DNA of 64,000 bases from Sneathiella sp. HT1-7 (GCF_020731145.1 NZ_JAJFZN010000003.1:496001-560000), one strand, 5' to 3'. Positions 42,846-52,006 are shown, numbered from the stretch's first letter. Notes: generated from the sequence alone by a model not told the origin. Translations and numbers: made by a program.

Positions 42846-43676
42846 ATGACTGCGTCTGCCTTGCAAACCCCGGTGCCCGAGCTCGGTCGGCTCTTGAAGC
42901 ACTGGCGGCAGGTTCAGGGAATGAGCCAGCTCGATCTCGCGCTAGAGGCGGGAAGTTCGGCCCGGCACCTGAGCTTTATTGAGACCGGCCGCTCAAACGC
43001 GAGCCGGGAGATGGTGCTGCGCCTGTCGGAGGCGTTGGCGCTTCCCTTGCGGGAACGTAACCGGCTGCTGAATGCGGCGGGCTATACCGCGGCCTATCAT
43101 GCGCGCTCGCTCGATGATGCCGGGTTCGACAAGGTGCGCGAGGCGCTTGATTTTATGCTCCAGCAGCAGGAGCCATACCCCGCGATTGTCATGAACCGTA
43201 ATTTCGATGTGCTGATGATCAACGGGGCGGGGGCGAAGATGCTCGCGCTTTTGGGGCTTGCGGCGGGCGACGGGAAGGGGCCGCCGAATACGCTCCGGTT
43301 GATGCTGCACCCCGATGGCCTGCGCCCGGTCATTCGCGACTGGGAACGGGCGGCGGGCCATCTGATCGAGCGGGCGCATCGGCAGCTGAAGGGCGCCGAA
43401 GAAAATGACCCGCTCCGCCAGTTGCTGGCCGAGGTTTTGAGCTATCCGGATATTCCAGAAAGTTTCGCCGTGGAAAACCCGTCCGCCGATGCGCTGCCCG
43501 TGTTGCCGCTGGAATTTGAGTATGGCGGCAATGTCCTGTCCTGGATCACGACAGTCGCGAGTTTCGGAACCCCGCAGGATGTGACGGCGGAAGAAATTAT
43601 GGTGGAGAGTTTTTTTCCGGCGGATGAGGCGACGGATAATCTGATCCGCGCGCTCATGGCGGAGGCGGGGAAATAA
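42846..43676 (+). CDS. XRE-family transcriptional regulator with MmyB-like ligand domain
   Basis: This 276-residue regulator has a Cro/C1-type helix-turn-helix at about residues 14-70 (LLKHWRQVQGMSQLDLALEA then RHLSFIETGRSNASREMVLR). The C-terminal region (about 105-270) is of the MmyB type, with YPAIVMNRNFDVLMINGAG and the FEYGGNVLSWITTVASFG segment. Related proteins have a PAS-like pocket that binds fatty acids. The ATG at 42846 is chosen because the helix-turn-helix begins directly after it and GAGAAAGGAAAG lies upstream. It is divergent from the small membrane protein gene. It ends at a bidirectional terminator shared with rpsU. Confidence 0.88.
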   Translation: MTASALQTPVPELGRLLKHWRQVQGMSQLDLALEAGSSARHLSFIETGRSNASREMVLRLSEALALPLRERNRLLNAAGYTAAYHARSLDDAGFDKVREALDFMLQQQEPYPAIVMNRNFDVLMINGAGAKMLALLGLAAGDGKGPPNTLRLMLHPDGLRPVIRDWERAAGHLIERAHRQLKGAEENDPLRQLLAEVLSYPDIPESFAVENPSADALPVLPLEFEYGGNVLSWITTVASFGTPQDVTAEEIMVESFFPADEATDNLIRALMAEAGK

Positions 43677-43708
43677 CGCCGTTATCCCGAGATTACGCTA
43701 AAAACGCC

Positions 43709-43743
43709 AAAAGCCGCAAACCGGAGCCCCGGTGCGGCTTTTT
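43709..43743. terminator. Bidirectional terminator between the XRE gene and rpsU
   Basis: AAAAGCCGC (43709-43717) pairs with GCGGCTTTT (43734-43742), and inside it ACCGG pairs with CCGGT. A T run follows on the plus strand and an AAAA stretch precedes it, so it can serve both convergent genes. Confidence 0.88.
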
Positions 43744-43777
43744 GAATTCTGTACCCCGGCGAACCGGGAGGCGCGAC

Positions 43778-43978
43778 TTAGCCTTCGCGCTGCATCCGCT
43801 TGCGGGCGAGCTTGCGGGCGCGTCGAATGGCTTCCGCTTTCTGGCGGGCGCGCTTTTCGGACGGCTTTTCATAGGCGCCCCGGAGCTTCAGCTCACGGAA
43901 GATGCCTTCGCGTTGCATTTTCTTTTTCAGCGCACGGAGCGCCTGGTCTACATTGTTGTCACGTACAGAAACTTGCAC
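43778..43978 (-). CDS. rpsU: 30S ribosomal protein S21 (bS21)
   Basis: This 66-residue, strongly basic protein has the bS21 sequence [40 protein letters not shown] follows and the end is RKRMQREG. It sits on the small subunit near the anti-Shine-Dalgarno and helps initiation. The gene is monocistronic, with a shared terminator on one side. The 163-base interval to the divergent def gene holds TTCCCC/GGGGAA hairpin arms (44052-44070) of unknown role. Confidence 0.95.
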   Translation of the reverse strand: MQVSVRDNNVDQALRALKKKMQREGIFRELKLRGAYEKPSEKRARQKAEAIRRARKLARKRMQREG

Positions 43979-44141
43979 AGTTAATCGTGCTCCTATCTAA
44001 TCGTCTAAAGTTAAAACCGGTACGGAGTGGCGCGGGTTTAGCACGCTTGCATTCCCCTGTGAAGGGGGAAACCGCATTTTTAAGGTGAATTCCTTAAAGA
44101 AAAGAGTAAATAACATAAAAGACACGAAATTGGAAGGGCTT

Positions 44142-44714
44142 ATGGCAATACGCGACATTCTGAAAATGGGCAATCCGATCCTGCGGCTGCCGGCGGAGCC
44201 GCTCACGCCGCCCTTCGGCGATGATATATATCAGCTGGTCGAGGATATGCGGGACAGCCTTGAGGCCGTCGGCGGGGTCGGCCTTGCCGCGCCGCAGATC
44301 GGCGTCTCGAAATCCCTCGTCATCTTCGAGGTCCCGGCCGAGCGGGTCGAAATGGAGGAGGGGGACATGGCGGAAAGCGTCCCCTCCACCGTACTGATCA
44401 ATCCCAAGATCGAGCCTCTTTCGGACGAGACGGAACTCGGATGGGAGGGCTGCCTCTCGGTTCCCGGAATGCGCGGTCTTGTCCCGCGTCACACCCATAT
44501 CCGCTATAGCGGCCTCGGCCTCAATGGCAAGGACATCAGCGTCGAGGCGCGCGGCTTTCACGCCCGCGTCGTGCAGCATGAATGCGACCATCTTTTCGGC
44601 ATTCTCTATCCCGAACGGATGACAGACATGCGCTATCTGATGTATGAAAGTGAGGTGCAGGCCTTTATGGAGGATCTGCGCGAGAAATCCGAACCGGCGG
44701 AGGAGGAGGCATGA
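44142..44714 (+). CDS. def: Peptide deformylase
   Basis: This 190-residue enzyme removes the formyl group from the N-terminal methionine of new proteins. The three motifs are present: GVGLAAPQIGVSK (motif 1, about residues 45-57), EGCLSVPGMRGLV (motif 2, about 103-115, metal-binding cysteine) and HARVVQHECDHLFGI (motif 3, HExDH metal ligands). The start at 44142 is chosen because MAIRDILKMGNPILR is the conserved family N-terminus and GGAAGGGC lies just upstream. It overlaps the COQ9 gene by four bases (ATGA). Confidence 0.94.
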   Translation: MAIRDILKMGNPILRLPAEPLTPPFGDDIYQLVEDMRDSLEAVGGVGLAAPQIGVSKSLVIFEVPAERVEMEEGDMAESVPSTVLINPKIEPLSDETELGWEGCLSVPGMRGLVPRHTHIRYSGLGLNGKDISVEARGFHARVVQHECDHLFGILYPERMTDMRYLMYESEVQAFMEDLREKSEPAEEEA

Positions 44715-45382
44715 GCAAAAAGCAGGCAGAGACCGAGAAGGAATGGCAGACGCGCCTGCTGGACGCGGTGCTGCCCCATGTCCTGTTCGACGGGTGGAGC
44801 CGCAAGGCCATGAAGGCCGCCGCCGCGGACCTGGGGGAAGATGTCTCGACCCTCGATCTCGCCTTCCCGGACGGCGCGGTGGATATGATCCGTCTCTTTA
44901 TCGAGAATGCCGACGACGCGATGGAGGCGGAGCTTCAAAAGCGCGATGTGCTGAGCCTGAAAATACGCGACCGTATCACGCTGGCCATCAAAGTCCGGCT
45001 GGAGCTTTATGAGCCGCATAAGGAAGCGGTGCGCCGCGCCGTCAATATCCTCGCCCTGCCGCAGAATGCGGCGCTGGCCCTCAAGCTCACCGCCAATACG
45101 GTGAGCCGCATGTGGTGGGCGACGGGGGATAGCTCTGCCGATTATAACTGGTACACCAAGCGCCTGACCCTCGCGGGCGTTTACGGTGCGACGCTGCTCT
45201 ACTGGCTCGCCGACAAGTCCGAGGGGCACCACAAGACATGGGAGTTCTTGGGCCGCCGCATCGAGAATGTCATGCAGATCGAGACCGCCAAATTCAAATG
45301 CCGCGAACGCCTCAAACAAAAACCCGACTTTTCGCATATGCCGAGCGCGAAGCGCTTTTGGCGGAATTTAACGGAGCGGTGA
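44711..45382 (+). CDS. COQ9-family ubiquinone biosynthesis protein
   Basis: This 223-residue protein matches COQ9, a lipid-binding TetR-like-fold protein that assists COQ7-type demethoxyubiquinone hydroxylation. LLDAVLPHVLFDGWSRKAMK at about 16-35 forms the first helices. RRAVNILALPQNAALALKL and MWWATGDSSADYNWYTKR near 111-150 are the family signature. The alphaproteobacterial ubiquinone pathway commonly includes it. It overlaps def by four bases and so is translated with it. No other ubi gene is adjacent; ubiX lies about 13 kb to the right. Confidence 0.9.
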   Translation: MSKKQAETEKEWQTRLLDAVLPHVLFDGWSRKAMKAAAADLGEDVSTLDLAFPDGAVDMIRLFIENADDAMEAELQKRDVLSLKIRDRITLAIKVRLELYEPHKEAVRRAVNILALPQNAALALKLTANTVSRMWWATGDSSADYNWYTKRLTLAGVYGATLLYWLADKSEGHHKTWEFLGRRIENVMQIETAKFKCRERLKQKPDFSHMPSAKRFWRNLTER

Positions 45383-45483
45383 GGGGTGGGGCTATTTGAA
45401 GATTGATGGATTTATTTATTTCAGTATACTACAAGAGCTGCGCTAGGAGCTTCGAATGAGGTCACCGGCGTGGCAGCTATTTA

Positions 45484-46191
45484 CTATCTTATTATTCCGA
45501 ATTCATCGCGGCCATAAGCATTTTTAACCATTATTTTCTCTAATATATAGAATGAGTTATCGAGGCCGAGGGCGGTTTTGGAAGGAATTGGCTGCTCACG
45601 GCGCAATAGCGAATACGCACACGCATCTGCCGCTTGGACAAAGATCGATTTATTTGAGTTCCTATAAACTATGTCCTCTAGCAACCTGTCTGTTGGTAGG
45701 TTCATAGCCGTATTGCCGTCTTCCCAATTTCCAAATTGGCTTTGGATAAAGTTATGAATACCAATTCTCCTTTTAATCGCATCATAGCTTTTTCCTTCGT
45801 CACAAAAAACAACACATCTACTTCCTGCTTTGCTCATATTGACTTGTAAACGATTGAGCAGATATTCGAACGCTCTATCTTTTTCTTTTCGAGACACACA
45901 AGCATTTATTAGTTGTGCGCTTGGCAGTAGGGCAATGCCGGAAAGATAATAATCAAATAGTCGCGCTCGTCTTTCTTTACTAATTGGAAATTGAGCTATC
46001 TTGCCTTTGCCTGCCAACCAGTCCGTTGAATGTATTTCCTTTGTTACATACACCCCGTCGGATACCCGCATGCTCCGACGTACTTCTAGTAAATGTTGAA
46101 TAGACGTTCTCCACTGATCAGCAGGTATGATTAATGCTGAAAAACAAGCAACGTCGTTATCTCCTGAGTCATCGATATATACGAAGTGCAT
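45484..46191 (-). CDS. DUF3800 family protein (RNase H-like fold)
   Basis: This 235-residue protein matches DUF3800. It starts MHFVYIDDSGDN with the conserved Asp pair (D7, D8), has VVFCDEGKSYD in the middle, and FVQAADACAYSLLRRE near residue 190 with the later conserved Asp. These acidic residues resemble an RNase H/DEDD-type nuclease site. The function is unproved, though DUF3800 genes often occur in mobile or defence regions. It lies 31 bases after the Cas2-fold gene in the same direction and shares its AT-rich composition, so the two probably form an operon acquired by transfer. Confidence 0.78.
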   Translation of the reverse strand: MHFVYIDDSGDNDVACFSALIIPADQWRTSIQHLLEVRRSMRVSDGVYVTKEIHSTDWLAGKGKIAQFPISKERRARLFDYYLSGIALLPSAQLINACVSRKEKDRAFEYLLNRLQVNMSKAGSRCVVFCDEGKSYDAIKRRIGIHNFIQSQFGNWEDGNTAMNLPTDRLLEDIVYRNSNKSIFVQAADACAYSLLRREQPIPSKTALGLDNSFYILEKIMVKNAYGRDEFGIIR

Positions 46192-46222
46192 TTTGGCTTT
46201 TTGGGAATCCCGTTAGATATGT

Positions 46223-46492
46223 TTAGAGGTGCTTTTTTAGCCAATCAGTGGCCTTTTGATTGAAGCCTATCCAACATGCTTCGCCAGTTAGTGCGCCAAC
46301 AAAAAGATTGTCGTTGCTATCCAGACAACCTTTTAGATTATTTACAATATCCTCTGCGCCACTGTCAGTAGCGATAATCCAAACTGAGCCTTGCATATGA
46401 AAGTATGCGTCATATGCCTTTAGTTTTTTTTCAAGGCATTCGTAGTTTTGTCCTGCCTTGTGTAGATCATAGGTAACAATATAAGCCCTCAC
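46223..46492 (-). CDS. Cas2-fold (SinR-like) small protein
   Basis: This 89-residue protein has the ferredoxin-like layout of Cas2/VapD/SinR proteins. The first strand is MRAYIVTYDLHKAGQNYE with the conserved Asp (D9). A helix (LEKKLKAYDAYFHM) follows, then SVWIIATDSGAEDI and NLFVGALTGEACWIGF, as in SinR-annotated proteins. Cas2 proper is a metal-dependent nuclease or integration scaffold. No cas1, repeat-spacer array or other cas gene is present. It is the first gene of a two-gene AT-rich unit with DUF3800. Confidence 0.72.
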   Translation of the reverse strand: MRAYIVTYDLHKAGQNYECLEKKLKAYDAYFHMQGSVWIIATDSGAEDIVNNLKGCLDSNDNLFVGALTGEACWIGFNQKATDWLKKHL

Positions 46493-46620
46493 ATTGTGCT
46501 CCTTTGCATTGAAGAATTGGTCAATATGATCAATGTAAAATAGAGCAAAAAAGCGGAAAAAGCTATCAATTATAGTAAATAATAAATATTAAACTATTTA
46601 AAGTGTTGATTTAACAATAA

Positions 46621-46648
46621 AAAAAGGGCCGGAGAACCGGCCCTTTTT
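46621..46648. terminator. Terminator of the BCCT transporter gene (bidirectional)
   Basis: AAAAAGGGCCGG (46621-46632) and CCGGCCCTTTTT (46637-46648) pair perfectly over a 4-base loop. On the minus strand it ends in a run of seven T, 27 bases after the transporter stop. It also closes the AT-rich island on this side. Confidence 0.92.
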
Positions 46649-46674
46649 GCTTGTGCCTGTCTAGGCGTCTGGTG

Positions 46675-48252
46675 TTAGCTGCTGGCGCCCTCGATCACAT
46701 ATTTCTTCTCGTGGGCCAGCCCCATATAGAGGCAGACGCACATGGCGAGGAGGACGACCGTGAAGGGCAGCCCGACCGTGATTGCCGCCGCCTGCAGCGC
46801 GGTGAGGGCATCCGCCCCGCCGCCGAACAGCAGCGCCGCCGCGACAATCCCCTCGATCACGACCCAGAAGATCCGCTGCACCACCGGCGCATCGACCTTG
46901 CCGCCCGCCGTGATCGCGTCGATCACGAGGGAGCCGCTGTCCGATGAGGTGATGAAGAAGACCAGCACCAGCACGATCCCGATGGAGGAGGTGATGGTGG
47001 CGAAGGGTAAATTCTCCAGCATATGGAACATGGCAAGTTCCACCGATTCCAGCCCGCCCGCGAGGGAGCCGACACCGTTCTGGATCTGGTCAAGGGCGGA
47101 GCCGCCGAAGACGCTCATCCACACCAGGGTCACAATCGTCGGGATGATCAGCACGGCAATCAGGAATTCCCGCACCGTCCGGCCCTTCGAAACCCGGGCG
47201 ATAAACATGCCGACGAACGGGGACCAGCTGATCCACCAGGCCCAGTAGAACACTGTCCAGCCCTGCATCCAGGCCTCATCCTCGCGGCCGATGAAGTTAC
47301 TGTAGGCGACGATCTGGCCGAGATAGCCGATCAGCGTGTCGCCCATGGTCGCGATAATCACCGCCGTCGGGCCGACAATAAAGACGAACAATAGCAGAAT
47401 GGCCGCAATGCCCATATTGATGTTCGAGAGCAGCTTCACCCCGCCGTCAAGGCCACGAATGACCGAGAAGAGCGCGAGCGCCGTGACCACGATAATCACC
47501 GCAATCTGGGTGTTGATCCCGGCCTCGAACCCGAAGAGATAGGCGATGCCGGCCGAGGCCTGCTGCGCGCCGAACCCGAGCGATGTCGCGAGACCAAAGA
47601 GCGTCGCCAGCACCGCCACCGTGTCCACCACATGGCCGAAAAAGCCCCATGAATGATCGCCGATCAGCGGATAAAAGGCCGAGCGGATGGTCAGCGGCAA
47701 GCCCTTGTTATAGGAGAAAAACGCGAGCGACAGCGCCACAACCGCATAAATTGCCCAAGGGTGCAGTCCCCAATGGAACATCGTCGCACTCATGGCGAGG
47801 TCTGCCGCGGCTGGGGTGCGCGCCTCCACGCCGAGCGGTGTCTCGTACCAGCCGGTGTAATAAGCGGTCGGTTCCGCGACCGACCAGAACATCAGGCCGA
47901 TGCCCATGCCCGCCGCGAACAGCATCGCGAACCAGGACGGGCGGCTGAACTCGGGCTTCGCGTCCTCCCCGCCGAGGCGGATCTTGCCGACGGGCAGCAC
48001 GATCAACGCGAGGCAGAAGATAACGAAGATATTGCCTGCCAGCATGAACAGCCAGTCAAAGGCCCCGATGGACCACCATTTCGCACCGTCAAGCGCACCT
48101 TTCGCGGCACCGGGCGCTAAAAGGACCCCGACCACGAACAAAATGACCAGGCCGGAGGAGACCCAGAACACCGGGTGATGCACATCCATCCCCCAGCGTT
48201 GCAGATTACTCTGCCCCACCTCAAAATCTGTTTCATATAAGTCTTCGCTCAT
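46675..48252 (-). CDS. BCCT-family betaine/carnitine/choline transporter
   Basis: This 525-residue protein has about twelve membrane helices and belongs to the betaine-choline-carnitine transporter family. The signature WAWWISWSPFVGMFIARVSKG (here WAWWISWSPFVGMFIA) lies near residues 328-343, and GMGIGLMFWSVAEPTAYY near 115-132. The substrate box region fits a sodium- or proton-coupled quaternary ammonium transporter. Import of betaine would feed the methylated-amine route to which a sarcosine oxidase-type enzyme belongs, though the two loci are 44 kb apart. It is transcribed alone, with a strong terminator. The 294 bases upstream (48253-48546) show nothing definite. Confidence 0.9.
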   Translation of the reverse strand: MSEDLYETDFEVGQSNLQRWGMDVHHPVFWVSSGLVILFVVGVLLAPGAAKGALDGAKWWSIGAFDWLFMLAGNIFVIFCLALIVLPVGKIRLGGEDAKPEFSRPSWFAMLFAAGMGIGLMFWSVAEPTAYYTGWYETPLGVEARTPAAADLAMSATMFHWGLHPWAIYAVVALSLAFFSYNKGLPLTIRSAFYPLIGDHSWGFFGHVVDTVAVLATLFGLATSLGFGAQQASAGIAYLFGFEAGINTQIAVIIVVTALALFSVIRGLDGGVKLLSNINMGIAAILLLFVFIVGPTAVIIATMGDTLIGYLGQIVAYSNFIGREDEAWMQGWTVFYWAWWISWSPFVGMFIARVSKGRTVREFLIAVLIIPTIVTLVWMSVFGGSALDQIQNGVGSLAGGLESVELAMFHMLENLPFATITSSIGIVLVLVFFITSSDSGSLVIDAITAGGKVDAPVVQRIFWVVIEGIVAAALLFGGGADALTALQAAAITVGLPFTVVLLAMCVCLYMGLAHEKKYVIEGASS

Positions 48253-48546
48253 ATCTTATCCCTCTCTTTCCGATCTTGGCACATTATGGTTAATTACTAT
48301 CGGAACGAAAAAGATACTTCCGCCAATTCTAATAAACCCGATTAAATCCGACAGATTCTGTTCAATTGCAGCCCCATGACGACACCTCATAGCAGGTCAT
48401 GGGAAGGGCAGGCAAGGGGCGGCCCGGTTTCTATTTCGCGTGAGGGGGACGGGGCAGGCCTGTTTCCAGTGGCGATTTGCGCGGGATAGATTTCGCTTTC
48501 CCGGCATGGGTAAATCCGCTTATTCTCTCTCAAAAAAGGAGGGCGG

Positions 48547-49005
48547 ATGGTGGGCAAACTCTATTTCTCGGATATAAACACGGGCGATTTATTCGCCGGC
48601 GCAACCGTGACAGTGGATCGGGAGGAGATGCTCGATTTCGGGCGGCGCTTCGATGATCAGCCGATGCATTATGATGCCGCCGCGGCAAAGGCGCTGGGGT
48701 TTCCGGATGTGGTTGCCTGCGGCGCCTATACCTTCGCCCTCTCCTCCAAGGCAGCGACCCATGTCTGGCAGCAATGGCATTTCCTGCCGTCTGGTCTCGG
48801 GGTGCAGCTTGATTTCCTGGCGCCTGTCTTCGCGGGCGATGTGCTCACCTCCGAGATGGAGGTGCTGGACACCCGGCTTAGTTCCAAACCGGGACGCGGC
48901 TGGCTTGATACCATCCTCCGCTGCACCAATCAGAACGTGGAGGTGGTCTTCACCACCAAGGCGCATTTCCTGCTTCGGGAGCGCCCTGGCGGGACGGAGA
49001 AATAA
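48547..49005 (+). CDS. MaoC-family (R)-specific enoyl-CoA hydratase-like protein
   Basis: This 152-residue protein has the hotdog fold of MaoC dehydratases. The conserved FGRRFDDQPMHYDAAAAKAL at residues 27-46 includes the hydratase motif with Asp and His. GFPDVVACGAYTFALSSKAA follows and TKAHFLLRERP ends the sheet. It would hydrate a trans-2-enoyl-CoA, or act on a similar acyl-CoA. A strong ribosome-binding site (AAAAAGGAGGGCGG) is present. It is not near other beta-oxidation genes and converges with the porin gene. Confidence 0.83.
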   Translation: MVGKLYFSDINTGDLFAGATVTVDREEMLDFGRRFDDQPMHYDAAAAKALGFPDVVACGAYTFALSSKAATHVWQQWHFLPSGLGVQLDFLAPVFAGDVLTSEMEVLDTRLSSKPGRGWLDTILRCTNQNVEVVFTTKAHFLLRERPGGTEK

Positions 49006-49043
49006 AAAAAGGCCGTCCAGCGGGAGTAGATCGCCGGACGGCC
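49004..49043 (-). terminator. Intrinsic terminator of the TorF-type porin gene
   Basis: GGCCGTCC (49011-49018) and GGACGGCC (49036-49043) form the stem. On the minus strand it is followed by a run of seven T (49004-49010). It starts within the last bases of the convergent MaoC gene. Confidence 0.85.
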
Positions 49044-49091
49044 AAGGTAAGGATCATGGAAGGGAGACTTCAACATGACCCGCGGGAATTC

Positions 49092-49820
49092 TTAGAACGA
49101 ACGGGACAAAGCCACGGCGAAGATGCCGCAAGCGTCATCACACTGGCTGCTCGGCAGGTCTGTATCGGTCCAGCCTGCACTGAGGCCGAAACCGGCAACC
49201 TCAGTGGAGATGCTGATGCCGTAATCGGTATAATCGTCGGTGCCCCAGGCGGCGTTATCGTCAATTGCCTGATAGCCGACGGAGCCGCTTAAAGTGAAAT
49301 ATTTGCCAAGCGGAATATCTATGCCGCCATGGGTGTAATAAGCATCGCCGCTTTCACCGAAATATTCGGGGGAGTAGTTGAGACCGGCATTTACAGCCAT
49401 GAAGCCGAAGTCATAGCCGATGGACGGCGCAATCTCGAAGAAATCGTAATTCAGGCTGCTGTCCGCACCGGGATAGGTGTAATAGATCGCCGAGAGATCC
49501 CAGCTGAACATATCAACGCTGCCGCCCACACCGGCATAATAGTCAATCTCAATCGTGGCGTCCGAGAATTTCACATTCGACGCCCATATCCCTGCGCTCA
49601 CCGCGACCGGACCAAAGTCATAGGAATAATCGAAACCACCTTGGACAGCGGGATTATTGCCTGTTTGGGAGATACCACGGAATGTGTAATCGGACGTTAG
49701 GGAAATGTTGGCTGAAAATTCACCGGGAATGTCGCTTTCCTCGATCAGAGACTCAGCATTTGCCATAGAAACGACACCTAGAGAGATCATCGGGATAATC
49801 AGGAAATTTAACTTTTTCAT
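49092..49820 (-). CDS. TorF-family putative outer-membrane porin
   Basis: This 242-residue protein has a signal peptide (MKKLNFLIIPMISLGVVSMANA, residues 1-22). A beta-barrel pattern of alternating residues follows, with many aromatic residues, and it ends in the outer-membrane signature phenylalanine (FAVALSRSF). ISLTSDYTFRGISQTGNNPA near residue 40 is the TIGR02001/TorF signature. Two cysteines near the end (SSQCDDACG) could form a disulfide. Its substrate is unknown. The gene is monocistronic, with a strong terminator and a 245-base upstream gap of AT-rich sequence. Confidence 0.88.
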   Translation of the reverse strand: MKKLNFLIIPMISLGVVSMANAESLIEESDIPGEFSANISLTSDYTFRGISQTGNNPAVQGGFDYSYDFGPVAVSAGIWASNVKFSDATIEIDYYAGVGGSVDMFSWDLSAIYYTYPGADSSLNYDFFEIAPSIGYDFGFMAVNAGLNYSPEYFGESGDAYYTHGGIDIPLGKYFTLSGSVGYQAIDDNAAWGTDDYTDYGISISTEVAGFGLSAGWTDTDLPSSQCDDACGIFAVALSRSF

Positions 49821-50065
49821 TTACGTAGTCCTTACAAGACGCTGGTTGATGAAAGATTTATTGCAACCGCCGTGCCAATTATTAAAATTGTGTTAAATCA
49901 AATACTTAGTCTGATGACCGTGTGAATGATGCTGCGCCGCCGCATAATTTTTCAGCAAAAATTGCTGCAATGCACAAATTGTGGTGAATTTTTAGGCAGC
50001 AAGCATCTGGCGATTAGTAAAGATATCGCCTAGATTGGCCTCACCAACGAAAAAGGAGCGTAAGT

Positions 50066-51877
50066 GTGCAAGGGGAAATCGAGCGCAAGCTGGCCGAAGC
50101 AACGGCGTTACAGCAGCGTGGAGACAAGGACGCCGCGGCGATAATCTACCGCCAGATCCTAAAGAAAGAGCGTAAAATTGCGCCGGCCCATTATAATCTC
50201 GCACTTATCCTGAAAGAGCAGGGCAAATGGCTGGCAGCGGAGAAATCCTTTAAGGCGGCGATTGCGGCTGATCCGGGTTACCGGCTGGGCTGGCGTGGGT
50301 TCGCACGTTTCCTCGCAGAGAGGGAGAGACCACGTGAGGCCGTTCGCACCGGATTAAAGCTCGCTGGGTTTGATAATTTTTCTCCTGCGAGCTTGCAGGA
50401 ACTCGCCGATCTTCTGGAGCTGGTACCCGTCGGCGATCTCGGACCCGCGGGGGATGAGGCAATGCTTCGTTGCCTTAATTCCGACGAGGTGGAGAGTGAT
50501 CGCTTTATTCTGGCCCTGCTCGCGCGTATTCGGCGCCAGAAAGGCATTGTGAAGATGCTGGACGGGACGGGTGGCCTTGCCGGTCTGGAAGGCGCATTGA
50601 ATGAGCCGGTCATCGCGGCGGCCTTTTCCCGGCTGATCCTGCCCTCACCGGAATTGACTACCCTGATCGAGAAGGCGCGGGCGCAGCTATTGCTGGAAAC
50701 ATGGGAAATGGCGCAGGAGTTGATGGCTCTGCTCGCGTTGCAGCTCGCGCTCACAGAATATGCCTTGGAAACACCGCCCGGCACACCGCCGGAACCGGAC
50801 GCGCTGGAGCCTGCGCTTCGGGCTGCGCTTTATGCCCCACTGGATCCTGATGTGGCCACCGAATTGCTCATCCAGGAAGAGGCGCAACTCGCAACCCGAC
50901 CCTGGTGCCGGCTTTTGCTCACTAGGATGGGGCCGCAGACCTTGCGAGAGCGGGAAATCGCATGCGCTCTGCCAAGTCTCTCCGCGAGCGCCGATGCGGT
51001 GTCCGGCGCGGTGCAGGCCCAATATGAGGAAAGCCCCTATCCGCGCTGGCGGGAGCTTCGAAGTGGAGGGGAGACAACATTGCCCGCACTTCTAAAGCGG
51101 TTGTTCCCGACTATTACGCCCCCGTTGCCTGCCGAGAAACCGGCTGTATTGATCGCCGGTTGCGGCACCGGACGGCATGCGCTTCGCACGGCCAAGCGGG
51201 TCATCGGGTCGGAGGTGACGGCAATTGATCTATCGCGGCGTTCTCTGGCCTATGGCGCAAGGCAGGCGGAGGCACATGGCATTACGAATGTCACCTTCGC
51301 TCAGGCGGATCTTGTCGATTTGCCGGACAATCTCGGACGGTTTGATCTGATCGAGGCCTGCGGCGTGCTGCATCATATGGCCGACCCGGAGGCCGCGTGG
51401 AAAGGCCTGCTCTCCTTTCTTGCGCCCCATGGCGTGATGAAGGTTGCACTCTACAGCGAACAGGCTCGTCAGGATGTGATTGCCGTGCGGGAGATGGTGG
51501 GGAAGCGGATTGATCGGCTCACCCTCGATGAAATCCGAAGCTTGCGTAAGGAATTGATGGCGCTCCCGGAGGATCATCCGGCGGCATCGGTAACCAAAGA
51601 GCTTGATTTCTATTCTTTAAGTGGCTGCCGTGACTTTCTCTTCCACCGGCATGAACAACGCTTCGACATTCCGCGTATCGCCAAGGCGATTGACGATTTG
51701 GGCCTCGATTTTCTTGGCTTTGAGTTTGCCGATCCAAAGGTCATGACCGCTTATCGCGCCCGCTATCCCGATGACCCGTCAGGCCATATTCTCGCCAACT
51801 GGCAGGCGATTGAGGCGGAAAACCCCACGCTCTTTCGGGGAATGTATCAGTTCTGGTGCCGGATGCAGAGGGGGTGA
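50066..51877 (+). CDS. TPR-containing methyltransferase
   Basis: This 603-residue protein starts with tetratricopeptide repeats (about 1-90: HYNLALILKEQGKWLAAEKS and ADPGYRLGWRGFARFLAE). A long helical middle of about 250 residues has no recognised domain. Residues about 355-600 form a class I methyltransferase: VLIAGCGTGRHALRTAKRV near 360, TAIDLSRRSLAYGARQAE, and FDLIEACGVLHHMADP near 430. Such TPR-methyltransferases modify proteins or glycans. It uses GTG at 50066 with AAAAAGGAGCGTAA as ribosome-binding site. It stands alone. The substrate cannot be inferred. Confidence 0.82.
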   Translation: MQGEIERKLAEATALQQRGDKDAAAIIYRQILKKERKIAPAHYNLALILKEQGKWLAAEKSFKAAIAADPGYRLGWRGFARFLAERERPREAVRTGLKLAGFDNFSPASLQELADLLELVPVGDLGPAGDEAMLRCLNSDEVESDRFILALLARIRRQKGIVKMLDGTGGLAGLEGALNEPVIAAAFSRLILPSPELTTLIEKARAQLLLETWEMAQELMALLALQLALTEYALETPPGTPPEPDALEPALRAALYAPLDPDVATELLIQEEAQLATRPWCRLLLTRMGPQTLREREIACALPSLSASADAVSGAVQAQYEESPYPRWRELRSGGETTLPALLKRLFPTITPPLPAEKPAVLIAGCGTGRHALRTAKRVIGSEVTAIDLSRRSLAYGARQAEAHGITNVTFAQADLVDLPDNLGRFDLIEACGVLHHMADPEAAWKGLLSFLAPHGVMKVALYSEQARQDVIAVREMVGKRIDRLTLDEIRSLRKELMALPEDHPAASVTKELDFYSLSGCRDFLFHRHEQRFDIPRIAKAIDDLGLDFLGFEFADPKVMTAYRARYPDDPSGHILANWQAIEAENPTLFRGMYQFWCRMQRG

Positions 51878-52006
51878 CCCAACGGACAACTTGTGAGACA
51901 TGACGGTCTCCTTATTGTTGCGCTGCAATATATTTCTTTCCAAGGCGGCGTAAATACACTATGTTCCGCGGCAAATTGACATCTCCAAAAACTGGAAATT
52001 TATCAC

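Noticed and set aside
46223-46492. A CRISPR-Cas locus suggested by the Cas2-fold protein
   Set aside because: No repeat-spacer array, cas1 or other cas gene is present in the window, and the sequence is closer to SinR-annotated proteins.
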